Counted from the stretch's first letter, positions 9,812 through 17,537 are shown. The stretch: DNA of 50,766 bases from an uncultured Prevotella sp. (GCA_905235835.1 CAJONQ010000023.1:1-50766); one strand, 5' to 3'. Translations and numbers: made by a program. The notes: a model not told the origin generated them from the letters alone.

Positions 9812-9885
9812 TGTCGACACTTGGATTCGGACCAAGGACCCCCACCATGTCAAGGTGATACTCTAACCAGCTGAGCTATGCCGAC
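9812..9885 (-). tRNA. tRNA-Val (anticodon GAC)
   Basis: A full cloverleaf reads on the minus strand: acceptor GTCGGCA/TGTCGAC with one G-T pair, D arm GCTC-AGCTGGTTA-GAGT, anticodon stem TCACC/GGTGG with loop TTGACAT, and T loop TCCGAAT. Discriminator A; CCA is not encoded. Confidence 0.93.
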
Positions 9886-9892
9886 TTTTCAG

Positions 9893-9974
9893 TGCGCCTG
9901 ACAGGACTCGAACCTGCACGTCGCGAGACACTAGATCCTAAGTCTAGCGCGTCTACCAATTCCGCCACAGGCGC
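9893..9974 (-). tRNA. tRNA-Leu (anticodon TAG)
   Basis: Minus strand. The acceptor GCGCCTG/CAGGCGC is perfect, the anticodon stem CTAGA/TCTAG carries the loop CTTAGGA, there is a class II variable arm, and the T loop contains TTCGAGTC. Discriminator A; CCA is not encoded. It lies 7 bp upstream of tRNA-Val in the same transcript. Confidence 0.93.
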
Positions 9975-9983
9975 TTTCGACAT

Positions 9984-9992
9984 GCAAAAGTA
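9984..9992 (-). promoter_or_regulatory. -7 box of the tRNA-Leu/tRNA-Val transcript
   Basis: Minus-strand TACTTTTGC ends 10 bp before the 5' end of tRNA-Leu. Confidence 0.6.
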
Positions 9993-10016
9993 CGAAGAAA
10001 AGCGGAAATAGCCAAA

Positions 10017-11042
10017 TTATTCGACTAAAAGTTTCCTTGCAGCCTCGATGATAGAGTCGATATCCTTTGCCCTGTCCTCATCCGTCAGTTGAACGTTATA
10101 GTCGGGCTCGATACCGAATTCCGTCTGTTGCTTGTCCTTGTCATACATAGGACAGGCAGAGAAACGGACGTTCCATCCGTTAGGAAGACTGCTGCTCATG
10201 GGCATACCAGAGCCGCCACCGGTATGGTCACCTACTATCTTCACGTTAGGGAGTGCCTTCATCATGGAGGTAAACTCATTGGCGGCACTGAACACAGAGC
10301 GGTTCGTCAATACACAAACTGGCTTGTGCCAACGGAGGTTGCTGGATGGCTCCAAGTATTGAGCCTCCATACTGCTGAAGTCGTGATGCCCGGTTCCTGT
10401 CTTATGCTGTAAATACCCAACTAATGTTTTCTCTTTGACAAAGCGGGCAGCAAGCTTCTCGGCATTAGTCAAATCGCCACCGCCGTTATTACGGATGTCG
10501 ATGATAATACCCCGGCAAAGGATCAGATAGGAGAGCACGTCATCCAGATTACCCTCCCCGATAGGATTCTGGAAAGACTCATAACGGATATAGCCGATGT
10601 TGTCATCAAGGACACGATAGCTGATGCCACTGGATATCTTATAGTCTGTCCCGAGGTATTTGCGTTCCAGACTGTCACTGAAGTTCTTGGGGTAAGCCTC
10701 CTGCCATGTCCAGTAGCGTCCATAGTCATAACTCGATGATAGGTTGACATGTCCGTCACGCAGTTCCGCCAGCATATCACAGAGCACCTCGAAGAGTTGT
10801 GTCTCTGTCATGTTATCGTTCACGCGTACCTTATATTTATGATACACCTCTTGCCAGTCGAGTCCATACTCATGTTGTTTATAGTCGAAGAAGCAATAGT
10901 GCTCATCGATAATCTTCCACAGCGCCTCGAAATTACCAGCCGGAGTGTCCGGTCTCTCCTCCTCGTCGACGCAGGAGGTGAGGGAGAATAGTATAGTCAC
11001 TATAGTTACTATAGGAACTATAGAAAATAAAAGTCTTTTCAT
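10017..11042 (-). CDS. S41-family peptidase lipoprotein
   Basis: Predicted envelope lipoprotein: signal MKRLLFSIVPIVTIVTILFS with lipobox LTSC, Cys24. Residues about 35-110 form an N-terminal helical domain (EALWKIIDEHYCFFDY). The tail-specific protease core follows: GIIIDIRNNGGGDLTNAEKLA, and TNRSVFSAANEFTSMMKALP with the likely nucleophile Ser in VFSAANEF, then VGDHTGGGSGMP. It matches the S41B/tricorn-like peptidases common in Bacteroidota, but there is no obvious PDZ domain. The substrate is unknown. The ATG overlaps the stop of the DUF3316 gene by 4 bp. The hydrophobic core of the signal peptide is encoded by a 9-bp-period repeat. Confidence 0.85.
   Translation of the reverse strand: MKRLLFSIVPIVTIVTILFSLTSCVDEEERPDTPAGNFEALWKIIDEHYCFFDYKQHEYGLDWQEVYHKYKVRVNDNMTETQLFEVLCDMLAELRDGHVNLSSSYDYGRYWTWQEAYPKNFSDSLERKYLGTDYKISSGISYRVLDDNIGYIRYESFQNPIGEGNLDDVLSYLILCRGIIIDIRNNGGGDLTNAEKLAARFVKEKTLVGYLQHKTGTGHHDFSSMEAQYLEPSSNLRWHKPVCVLTNRSVFSAANEFTSMMKALPNVKIVGDHTGGGSGMPMSSSLPNGWNVRFSACPMYDKDKQQTEFGIEPDYNVQLTDEDRAKDIDSIIEAARKLLVE
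10990..11025. repeat. 9-bp-period repeat encoding the S41 signal-peptide core
   Basis: Four units of ACTATAGNN (first unit AGTATAGTC) encode the IVPIVTIVTI stretch on the minus strand. It is the same unit type as at 21499-21540. Confidence 0.8.
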
Positions 11043-11857
11043 AAGCGATGCGGAATGAGTGAGAAACGACGGGTGAAACCAATCAGGAAGCGATGGGTAT
11101 AGACATGCTGTTTCAGTTGGTTTACTTTGTATTGCTGGTAGTTACCCAAGTAGCCGATACGTAATGCCCACGAGCCGTTGAGGTTGGCATCAATCGTCAG
11201 CATCTGTCTCCATTCGGGTGCCGTCACGAAAGTGGTGAATACCACATTATGGTCGTAGTTGCCCCGATTGAATATCTCGTAATACGACTGTCCGTAGTTG
11301 GGTGAGAACATCACACCGGCAAGTGGCAGGTTTACCTCATACCGTGCTACCATCGGTTTGTTGAAGAGCGTGAAGCGATAGGAGGCGACACCTGTCGGCA
11401 TGATATTCAGATGGGCACGAGCCTGAGCCGGGTTATTACCGTTGGAAGTGTTATAGATGAATCCCAACGTAGCATTTGCCACACCACCAGCCTGTAGGGT
11501 CAGTCGGTCATTCAGGAATGTCCAGTTATAGAGCTTTCCCCAATAGAAGTTATAAGCGCCCTCCAGTTCTTTCCTTGAGTTGGCACGGTCATGGACATAC
11601 GACAGATTCGCCTCATGCTCCATCAAGGTGCTCCATCGGCGATAGGGACGCTTGCGCTCTACTGTGGCGACAAAGCTGAGACCTATACCCTTGAAATGCT
11701 CTGCGGAGAGATAGGTGTCGAGGATATGGGTACCTCCCACACCGACCATCCTACTGCTGGTAATCACTTTTGCCGAGTCCGACTGTGCCCTAACGGACAG
11801 GTGTGTTAGGGAGAGTAGGACCAATAGGACGAGTAGGGGCTTACTGATAGTCTTCAT
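11039..11857 (-). CDS. DUF3316-family secreted/outer-membrane protein
   Basis: A 272-residue protein with a signal peptide (MKTISKPLLVLLVLLSLTHL, cleavage near VRAQ). The mature part has beta-rich amphipathic strands (SAEHFKGIGLSFVATVERKR, AGGVANATLGFIYNTSNGNN, MVARYEVNLPLAGVMFSPNYG), consistent with an outer-membrane barrel of the DUF3316 family found in Bacteroidota. Function is unknown. Its 5' end overlaps parC by 17 bp and its 3' end overlaps the S41 gene by 4 bp, so the three are probably one transcript. The LLV repeats of the signal peptide are encoded by 9-bp repeats. Confidence 0.72.
   Translation of the reverse strand: MKTISKPLLVLLVLLSLTHLSVRAQSDSAKVITSSRMVGVGGTHILDTYLSAEHFKGIGLSFVATVERKRPYRRWSTLMEHEANLSYVHDRANSRKELEGAYNFYWGKLYNWTFLNDRLTLQAGGVANATLGFIYNTSNGNNPAQARAHLNIMPTGVASYRFTLFNKPMVARYEVNLPLAGVMFSPNYGQSYYEIFNRGNYDHNVVFTTFVTAPEWRQMLTIDANLNGSWALRIGYLGNYQQYKVNQLKQHVYTHRFLIGFTRRFSLIPHRL
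11804..11839. repeat. 9-bp-period repeat encoding the DUF3316 signal-peptide core
   Basis: Four degenerate units, NANTAGGNN (for example GAGTAGGAC, then CAATAGGAC), encode LLVLLVLLSLTH on the minus strand. Confidence 0.6.
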
Positions 11858-14555
11858 CGGAGAATAGGGTTTGCTGTCCAGTCAGTTCATCCATCACCTG
11901 TTGCTGACTCTTGCCGGCATCAGGGTCGAGGTTCTCTTCCTCTTCCTCTGTAAGTTCAGTAGGTTCGGTAGGTTCGGCAGGGAAGCGTGTCGGCTCCAGT
12001 TCCACGATATTGTCAATCTGGTTGGTGGTGAGTCGCTTACCCTTTGCCTTATAACCTTTGACGGCAATAAACTGCTCCACGTCAATCTCCTCAGTACCAC
12101 GGAAATCGTCGGCTCCTCCGTAGGTGATCTGAATACGAGGATAGACCTGGTCCGTCAGTAGTATCTGTTGTGAGTTCACATTCTCGCCGATATAGTTCTG
12201 CTTCTTCTTCGATGCCTCCATCAAGAAGCGTTTCACGTATGGATAACCTTGGTTGTCGGCATCATAGAGCACACAGCTCCATACCTTCTCCGCCTCGTAT
12301 TTCTCTAAGTGGGCGATGTTATCCTCGAAATGGACATTGACATCGAACCCGGAGAGGTAGTATTCACCATTCTTCAGGATGACGAGGATAGCGTCACCAT
12401 CGTTGAACTCACCTAACAGTTGTCCGTGCTCGTCATAGTTAAGACGGTTGACATCGGGGTCATACCATACCTTACGTCCACCCAATGTGGAGTGTCCGTG
12501 ACTCTTCAGTCCGATGCGGTGTATCTGGTATTTCGTCAGGATGACACCCTTGGCACTGCGTCCCTTGATACCCACCTCCGAGAAGTCCTTGTCGAAGAAT
12601 ATCTTCTTGAGCTTGGGAGCAGGGTCGAGAGTCACCTTGATGACCTCTGCCTCACCATTCGGATTTGCCGTGAAGTAGACCACCTTCGAGCCTGGTGTGC
12701 CGTTGGTGATATCGTATTCACGGTCACGGGTAATCGCTGGCACATTGAAACGCTTGATATAGTAGATACCCTTCTTACCGTCACGATAGACGGCGTTATA
12801 GATGGTACGCTGGTCGTTCTTCTTGAAGACACTCAGCCACATCACGTTCTTACCGACGAAGAGTTTGTCGGCAACACGTACCACCTTGAACTTACCATCC
12901 TTATAGAAGATGATGATGTCGTCGATGTCCGAGCAGTTGCAGACGAACTCGTCCTTCTTCAGACCGGTGCCGATGAAGCCGTCCGTGCGGTTGATATATA
13001 GTTTCTGGTTTGCCTCCACCACCTTCGTCGCCTCGATGGTGTCGAAGTTGCGGATCTCCGTCAGACGTGGGTGGTCCTTACCATATTTGTCTTTGAGGAA
13101 CTTAAACCAGTCGGCAGTCACCTCCACGAGGTTGGCAAGGTCACGGTCTATCTCGTCGATCTCCGCTTTGATACGAGCCATCAGCTCGTCTGCCTTGTCC
13201 TTATTGAACTTCAGGATGCGTTGCATCTTGATCTCCAGCAGTTTGAGGATGTCATCCTTCGTCACCTCACGTATCATCTGCGGATAGAACGGGGTCAGTC
13301 GCTCATCGATATGCTCACAGACAGCGTCTATAGTCGGTGCCGTCTCAAACTTCTTGTCCTTATAGATACGCTCCTCGATGAAAATTTTCTCGAGGGAGTA
13401 GAAATGCAGCTGCTCTAATAACTCACCCTTGCGGATCTCCAACTCCTGCCGGATCAGGTCCTTCGTGCGGTCGACAGAGTGGCGCAGCACATCCGAGATG
13501 GTGAGGAACTGCGGTTTGTTATCCTCGATGACACAGCAGTTGGGAGAGATGTTGATCTCACAGTCGGAGAACGCATAGAGAGCGTCTAATGTCTTGTCGG
13601 ACGAGACACCGGGAGCCAGTTGCACCTGTATCTCCACCTTCGCCGCCGTCAGGTCCTCCACATGACGGGCCTTGATCTTACCCTTCTCAATGGCTTTCAA
13701 GATAGAGTCAATCAGGGTCTCCGTCGTCTTGGAGAAAGGAATCTCACGGATGACGAGTGTCTTGGGGTCGAGTTTCTCGATCTTAGCACGTACCTTCAGC
13801 ACACCGCCACGCTGTCCGTCATTGTATTTCGAGACATCGATGCTTCCACCCGTCGGGAAGTCGGGGAAGAGCTGGAAGGGCTCGTCGTGCAGATAAGCGA
13901 CAGCGGCGTCACAGATATCCACGAAGTTATGGGGCAACACCTTGGTCGACAGACCGACGGCGATACCCTCGGCACCCTGCGCCAGCAGCAGTGGATACTT
14001 CACCGGCAGCGTGATAGGCTCCTTGTTCCTGCCGTCATACGACATCTGCCATTCAGTGGTCTTGGGATTAAAAACGGTATCGAGGGCGAATTTCGACAGA
14101 CGAGCCTCGATATAACGGGGAGCCGCCGCTTTGTTACCTGTCAGGATATTACCCCAGTTACCCTGCGTGTCCACCAGCAGGTCTTTCTGTCCCAGCTGTA
14201 CTAAGGCGTCACCAATAGAGGCGTCACCGTGAGGGTGAAATTGCATGGTGTGTCCCACGATGTTAGCCACCTTGTTGAACCTGCCGTCGTCCATGCGCTT
14301 CATCGAGTGCAGGATGCGCCGCTGTACGGGTTTCAGACCGTCCTCGATATGCGGTACGGCACGGTCGAGGATGGTATAGGAGGCATAGTCCAGAAACCAG
14401 TTCTGGTACATGCCGCTCAGGTGGTGCACTGCCGCAGCGTCGAAGCGGTTGACAGGCTTATAGTCAGAGTGAGCTTCGGAGCTCTCGGAGCTCTCGGAAA
14501 AATCGGAGACCTCTGAGTTCTCTGAGTCTTTGATGTCTTTAATCTCGTCGTCCAT
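11841..14555 (-). CDS. parC: DNA gyrase/topoisomerase IV subunit A (ParC-like)
   Basis: Type IIA topoisomerase breakage-reunion subunit, 904 residues. The N-terminal core starts near residue 45 (LSGMYQNWFLDYASYTILDRAVPHIEDGLKPVQRRIL). The helix-turn-helix region contains HPHGDASIGDALVQL (108-122), and the catalytic Tyr is Y148 in AAAPRYIEARLSKF, with Arg147 beside it. The C-terminal third (about 530-850) is a beta-pinwheel-like DNA-wrapping domain. Both ends carry acidic low-complexity additions: SENSEVSDFSESSESSE at the N-terminus and EPTEPTELTEEEEENLD near the C-terminus. ParE is not in the window. ParC versus GyrA is inferred from the Bacteroidota-type layout. Confidence 0.9.
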   Translation of the reverse strand: MDDEIKDIKDSENSEVSDFSESSESSEAHSDYKPVNRFDAAAVHHLSGMYQNWFLDYASYTILDRAVPHIEDGLKPVQRRILHSMKRMDDGRFNKVANIVGHTMQFHPHGDASIGDALVQLGQKDLLVDTQGNWGNILTGNKAAAPRYIEARLSKFALDTVFNPKTTEWQMSYDGRNKEPITLPVKYPLLLAQGAEGIAVGLSTKVLPHNFVDICDAAVAYLHDEPFQLFPDFPTGGSIDVSKYNDGQRGGVLKVRAKIEKLDPKTLVIREIPFSKTTETLIDSILKAIEKGKIKARHVEDLTAAKVEIQVQLAPGVSSDKTLDALYAFSDCEINISPNCCVIEDNKPQFLTISDVLRHSVDRTKDLIRQELEIRKGELLEQLHFYSLEKIFIEERIYKDKKFETAPTIDAVCEHIDERLTPFYPQMIREVTKDDILKLLEIKMQRILKFNKDKADELMARIKAEIDEIDRDLANLVEVTADWFKFLKDKYGKDHPRLTEIRNFDTIEATKVVEANQKLYINRTDGFIGTGLKKDEFVCNCSDIDDIIIFYKDGKFKVVRVADKLFVGKNVMWLSVFKKNDQRTIYNAVYRDGKKGIYYIKRFNVPAITRDREYDITNGTPGSKVVYFTANPNGEAEVIKVTLDPAPKLKKIFFDKDFSEVGIKGRSAKGVILTKYQIHRIGLKSHGHSTLGGRKVWYDPDVNRLNYDEHGQLLGEFNDGDAILVILKNGEYYLSGFDVNVHFEDNIAHLEKYEAEKVWSCVLYDADNQGYPYVKRFLMEASKKKQNYIGENVNSQQILLTDQVYPRIQITYGGADDFRGTEEIDVEQFIAVKGYKAKGKRLTTNQIDNIVELEPTRFPAEPTEPTELTEEEEENLDPDAGKSQQQVMDELTGQQTLFSDEDYQ
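11951..11977. repeat. 9-bp-period repeat near the 3' end of parC
   Basis: TAAGTTCAG followed by two identical TAGGTTCGG units encode the EPTEPTELT stretch of the acidic tail. Confidence 0.6.
14476..14529. repeat. 9-bp-period repeat at the 5' end of parC
   Basis: Six units of TCNGANNNN (two exact TCGGAGCTC copies, then degenerate ones) encode the Ser/Glu-rich N-terminal segment. Confidence 0.75.
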
Positions 14556-14614
14556 GAATGCTTTATTTCTTGTTGAATGTAGTCGTTTTCTTGATGATAT
14601 CCCAGTACTCCTTT

Positions 14615-14949
14615 CTATGTCATTTGTGTCTCATGTCCTTTGATGATCTCCTCCAACTGGTCATACGCACTTTGTAGCTTGTCGTTAGCCTCTGCGAGTC
14701 GGTGCTCGGCTTTACGACGGTAAGTGGAGTATAGAATGAAAAAGACCACGAACAAAACCAGTATGCCTGCTGTTCCTATGAAACGCTGCTGTTGGATCCT
14801 TGCCTGATGATGGGCGATCTCTGCTTCTTTCTGCTCCGTCTCGTAGATAGTGGCAAGTTCTGCCTCTCTACTTTCCGCTTCGCGTCGTCGCACGACGTGA
14901 TGGTAAGTAGTGTAAGGAGAGTGAACAAAAACGCTATTTTTATTCTCAT
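14615..14949 (-). pseudogene. Remnant of a lipoprotein/TPR-type membrane sensor
   Basis: Reading from 14949, MRIKIAFLFTLLTLLTITSC is a clean lipoprotein signal with a lipobox. That frame soon becomes nonsense. In another frame, from about 14905, the sequence matches the end of Bacteroidota TPR sensor proteins: LATIYETEQKEAEIAHHQAR, one transmembrane helix (FIGTAGILVLFVVFFILYST) and the start of a coiled coil (RRKAEHRLAEANDKLQSAYD), ending after QLEEIIKGHETQMT. The periplasmic TPR part and any output domain are missing. The leader and body meet near the inverted repeat GTCGTGCGACGAC. I read this as a gene with a large internal deletion plus 3' loss. The leader ATG follows the GlsB stop directly. 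Confidence 0.7.
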
Positions 14950-15189
14950 TTACTTCTTGATGAGTGATGCTACCCATAGAATAGCGACGGCACCAATGAT
15001 TGCCGTACCGAGTTGTCCTAAGATACCACCCCATGAGATGCCCAGTTGCTCAAAGAGCCAACCGCCTACCAGACCGCCAAACAGTCCCAGTACGATGTTC
15101 ATAATCAGTCCGAAACCTCCGCCTTTTATCAACTTGCCGGCGCAGAAGCCTGCCAAGCATCCTAAGATAAGTGATCCTATCAATCCCAT
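14950..15189 (-). CDS. GlsB/YeaQ/YmgE-family membrane protein
   Basis: A 79-residue, very hydrophobic, glycine-rich protein with three predicted membrane segments (MGLIGSLILGCLAGFCAGKL, GLIMNIVLGLFGGLVGGWLF, LGTAIIGAVAILWVASLI) and the family's GGG-bracketed loop. Homologues are transglycosylase-associated/stress-response proteins of the inner membrane with no known enzymatic activity. Own promoter at 15244-15252. Confidence 0.9.
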   Translation of the reverse strand: MGLIGSLILGCLAGFCAGKLIKGGGFGLIMNIVLGLFGGLVGGWLFEQLGISWGGILGQLGTAIIGAVAILWVASLIKK

Positions 15190-15223
15190 AATAATATTAC
15201 GTTTTAGTTAATTGCTTATAAAG

Positions 15224-15238
15224 CCCTTATTTTAAGGG
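15224..15238 (-). promoter_or_regulatory. Hairpin at the expected 5' end of the GlsB mRNA
   Basis: CCCTTA / TAAGGG with a 3-nt loop lies just downstream of the -7 box, about where transcription should start. It could stabilise the 5' end or act as an operator. Confidence 0.35.
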
Positions 15239-15243
15239 TTGTT

Positions 15244-15252
15244 GCAAAGTTA
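15244..15252 (-). promoter_or_regulatory. -7 box of the GlsB-type gene
   Basis: Minus-strand TAACTTTGC, 54 bp before the ATG. Confidence 0.6.
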
Positions 15253-15326
15253 GTAATTATTTCTGAATTATCGAAACATTTGCCCGTTTTTCTTTAGAAA
15301 ACCTTTGTGATGTCCTAAAGATTTAG

Positions 15327-15335
15327 TATCTTTGC
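15327..15335 (+). promoter_or_regulatory. -7 box of the HU-like gene
   Basis: TATCTTTGC, with TTTG about 20 bp upstream (near 15304) as the -33 element. The ATG is 26 bp downstream. Confidence 0.7.
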
Positions 15336-15361
15336 ACCATTAATTAACCAAATTAGCAACT

Positions 15362-16024
15362 ATGGGCTACAATATCAAATTCAGCGTGCATCGCAACCCG
15401 CAGAAAGACAGCGAGGGGAACGACACGTATCAAGTGAGACATGAGACGAGTGAGACAGTGGGGAAAGCGTACTTCCTGCGGCATCTCAAAAACTGCAACA
15501 CGTTCCGTCCGGAACTGATGGAGGCGGCGCTGACCGTCTTGGAACAGGAGATTATCAACCAACTGACGGACAACCTGCGGCTGCACTTGGAGGGGCTGGG
15601 GACGTTCTTCCTGAAGTTGAAGTTCAAACCTCGGTATGACGAGTATGGGATGGAGCAGAAAATCCAGTTTACCGACCCTGCGAAGATTACGGGTAATGAC
15701 GTGTGCATCGACACCATCGGCTTCACCCCCGACCGTCAGTTCCTGAAACAACTGAACGAGCACGGCTACCACTTCATCAATGCCACAGGCAGAGGAAGGG
15801 TGGGACACTCTACCCAGCAGACGGAAGAGCAAATCAAAAGACGACTCGACGAGTGGTTTGACGACCATGAGATGCTGACCTGCAGGAACATGATGTACCT
15901 TTTCGGGATCACGAAATACATGGCTCGGAAGTGGCTTGACAAACTCACAACCTCACCTTCACCGTACCTGATACCTCGGAAGATAGGTAATATCGTGTCG
16001 TATCGTTGTGCTCGACGAAAGTGA
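15362..16024 (+). CDS. HU/IHF-like DNA-binding protein with a C-terminal extension
   Basis: A 220-residue protein. Residues 1-125 look like the Bacteroidota HU-like fold: MGYNIKFSVHRNPQKDSEGN, then an alpha-helical pair and LRLHLEGLGTFFLKLKFKPR, the strand that leads into the DNA-binding arms. Residues about 150-215 form a second basic domain (TEEQIKRRLDEWF, YLFGITKYMARKWLDKLTTS, IPRKIGNIVSYRCARRK), helix-turn-helix-like, possibly a second DNA contact. The specific role is unknown; nucleoid-associated or regulatory functions are likely. It has its own promoter and is followed by a palindromic repeat array rather than a plain terminator. Confidence 0.75.
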   Translation: MGYNIKFSVHRNPQKDSEGNDTYQVRHETSETVGKAYFLRHLKNCNTFRPELMEAALTVLEQEIINQLTDNLRLHLEGLGTFFLKLKFKPRYDEYGMEQKIQFTDPAKITGNDVCIDTIGFTPDRQFLKQLNEHGYHFINATGRGRVGHSTQQTEEQIKRRLDEWFDDHEMLTCRNMMYLFGITKYMARKWLDKLTTSPSPYLIPRKIGNIVSYRCARRK

Positions 16025-16107
16025 GAAAGCATCCTACGCAGTTGTAAGTGCCGTTGTAATCAATGAGAAGTGCCGTAGAAATCGATCGTTTCAAGCATCC
16101 TAACTAA

Positions 16108-16200
16108 CGGTTGACTCCAGTCAACCAATCGTTTGACTCCAGTCAACCGACCGTTTGACTCCATGTCAACCAATCGTTTGACTCTAAGTCAACCGTCAAT
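16108..16200. repeat. Four tandem palindromic units downstream of the HU-like gene
   Basis: Four units of 22-26 bp start at 16108, 16130, 16152 and 16175. Each contains TTGACT and AGTCAA (GTCAA in the third) as opposing arms, so each can fold as a hairpin (core GGTTGACTCCAGTCAACC in the first). Units differ at the centre and flanks. The array ends 4 bp before the stop of the convergent S66-family gene. Upstream, 16026-16100 also holds partial repeats (AAGCATCCTA twice, AAGTGCCGT twice). It could end transcription from both sides or bind a protein. Confidence 0.85.
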
Positions 16201-16203
16201 AAC

Positions 16204-17187
16204 CTACCTGAAGAGCGGTGTGTCAAGTATACCAATGTGTGTGACTTGCTGTTCACCCTCCATGTTAAAGGTAAGGACAGCACTTGTCGCATCCACGTCG
16301 AGTGTCACCTGCGCACCCTCGATCAAGGGCAGAGAACTGTTGCTCCCCACAGGAAAGTTGCAGCAAACGGGGATGTTGTAACGTCTCAGGTGCTGGATAA
16401 TCATCTGTTCCGCACTATCGAACTGCAGGTCGTACTTGATAGCGGCGAACTCTCCCAGGATGACACCCTTGATGCCCTCAAAGTTCTTTTGCAGGCGGAG
16501 CATGTAGAACAGACGGTCGATATGGTGCAGCGCCTCCTCCACCTCTTCTATAAATAAGATGATGTCGTGACCGGGGGCAAGGTTGTATTCTGTTCCCGCA
16601 AGAATCGAGTAACTCGACAGGTTACCACCCACCAGCACACCTTCCGCATGTCCTGGGATGTTACGCTGGTCGGCAGGCACCACGTACTGCGGCACCTTTC
16701 CGAAGAGGATGTCGTGTAACAGTCCGACGCTTATACCATCGTTCTCGGCAATATCCATCGACATGGGTCCATGGATGCTGATCACTCCTGCTGCCACCTC
16801 GGCACAGAGTAAGCAGGTGATGTCACCATATCCGACGAGCCATTTAGGATTATTCTTAAAAGAAGAGAGGGGAATGCGGTCTAACAAGTGTGCGCAACCA
16901 TAACCGCCTCGTGTACAGATGATCGCTTTGATATCATCCTGCTCCAAAGCCCAGCGCAGGTCATCAGCACGCTGATCGGCTGTACCTGCATAAGCAGAGG
17001 CATGCTGGCGGTCGTTATGACGACCGAAAACGGGTTCCAAACCCCAACTCCTGACCACCTCTGCGGCTTGCGTGATCGTCTCCCCCGGCAACCAATATGC
17101 TGGGGATACGAACGCAACTTTGTCGCCTTTCTTTAAATAAGGTGGTTGTACAATCTTCTTACCAGAAACCGAATAATTAACCAACAT
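16204..17187 (-). CDS. S66-family LD-carboxypeptidase homologue, probably lacking catalytic residues
   Basis: A 327-residue cytoplasmic protein with the S66 fold: KKGDKVAFVSPAYWLPGE at the start, the RGGYG motif (93-97), GVLVGGNLSSY near 183-193 and IEEVEEALHHIDRL near 213-225. Active family members cleave the L,D-bond of murein tetrapeptides with a Ser-Glu-His triad. The motif that normally reads GYSD or GFSD, bearing the nucleophile, is GYGD here (Gly121). The usual GH near the end of the second domain is GS (Ser282). The Glu region is kept. If the alignment by eye is right, this is a binding protein or pseudoenzyme. Own promoter at 17212-17220. Confidence 0.82.
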   Translation of the reverse strand: MLVNYSVSGKKIVQPPYLKKGDKVAFVSPAYWLPGETITQAAEVVRSWGLEPVFGRHNDRQHASAYAGTADQRADDLRWALEQDDIKAIICTRGGYGCAHLLDRIPLSSFKNNPKWLVGYGDITCLLCAEVAAGVISIHGPMSMDIAENDGISVGLLHDILFGKVPQYVVPADQRNIPGHAEGVLVGGNLSSYSILAGTEYNLAPGHDIILFIEEVEEALHHIDRLFYMLRLQKNFEGIKGVILGEFAAIKYDLQFDSAEQMIIQHLRRYNIPVCCNFPVGSNSSLPLIEGAQVTLDVDATSAVLTFNMEGEQQVTHIGILDTPLFR

Positions 17188-17211
17188 TTTTCAAATGTTT
17201 TTTCTCATACC

Positions 17212-17220
17212 GCAAAGTTA
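17212..17220 (-). promoter_or_regulatory. -7 box of the S66-family gene
   Basis: Minus-strand TAACTTTGC, 24 bp before the ATG, with TTTTTG about 22 bp further upstream. Confidence 0.65.
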
Positions 17221-17465
17221 AAGGTTTCTTATCAAAAAGCAACGTTTTATCATCTATATACTGTGTTTTTTTGTAAATATTGCACCTATTTTGCAGAAAT
17301 TAAACTTTCGTGTATGCTCGTCAAGAGAGCACCCGTCAATAGCGTAAGGCTATAAGTCTGTTCATTGTTAGGGTAGGTTATATTAAATAATGTTGCAAAT
17401 ATACAAAGATTTCTCAATTATTTCGTACCTTTAACTTCGTTTAAGGTACTTACATTCGAAAAAAC
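17221..17465. other. Divergent intergenic region between the S66-family gene and glyS
   Basis: A/T-rich, no credible gene. It holds an imperfect inverted repeat at 17425-17449 (GTACCTTTAAC / GTTTAAGGTAC around a 3-nt loop). The rest of the 350-bp interval is taken up by the two promoters listed separately. Confidence 0.6.
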
Positions 17466-17511
17466 GCAAATTAATTTGCTTTTTTGCTCACTTAATCGTA
17501 CCTTTGCACCC
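17466..17511 (+). promoter_or_regulatory. glyS promoter module, near-identical to the dxs promoter
   Basis: It opens with the palindrome GCAAATTAATTTGC (17466-17479), then TTTTTTGCTCACTTAATCG and the -7 box TACCTTTGC (17499-17507). The right half of the palindrome supplies TTTG at about the -33 position. The ATAGTATTATT just before the start codon is also shared with dxs. Confidence 0.8.
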
Positions 17512-17537
17512 ATAATTTCGAAATTATAGTATTATTT

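Noticed and set aside
12420..14204. Long + strand frames opposite parC
   Set aside because: Shadow frames of a conserved topoisomerase gene; no promoters, no family features.
16108..16200. Possible CRISPR array
   Set aside because: Only four units, nearly contiguous, each itself palindromic, with no unique spacers and no cas genes nearby.
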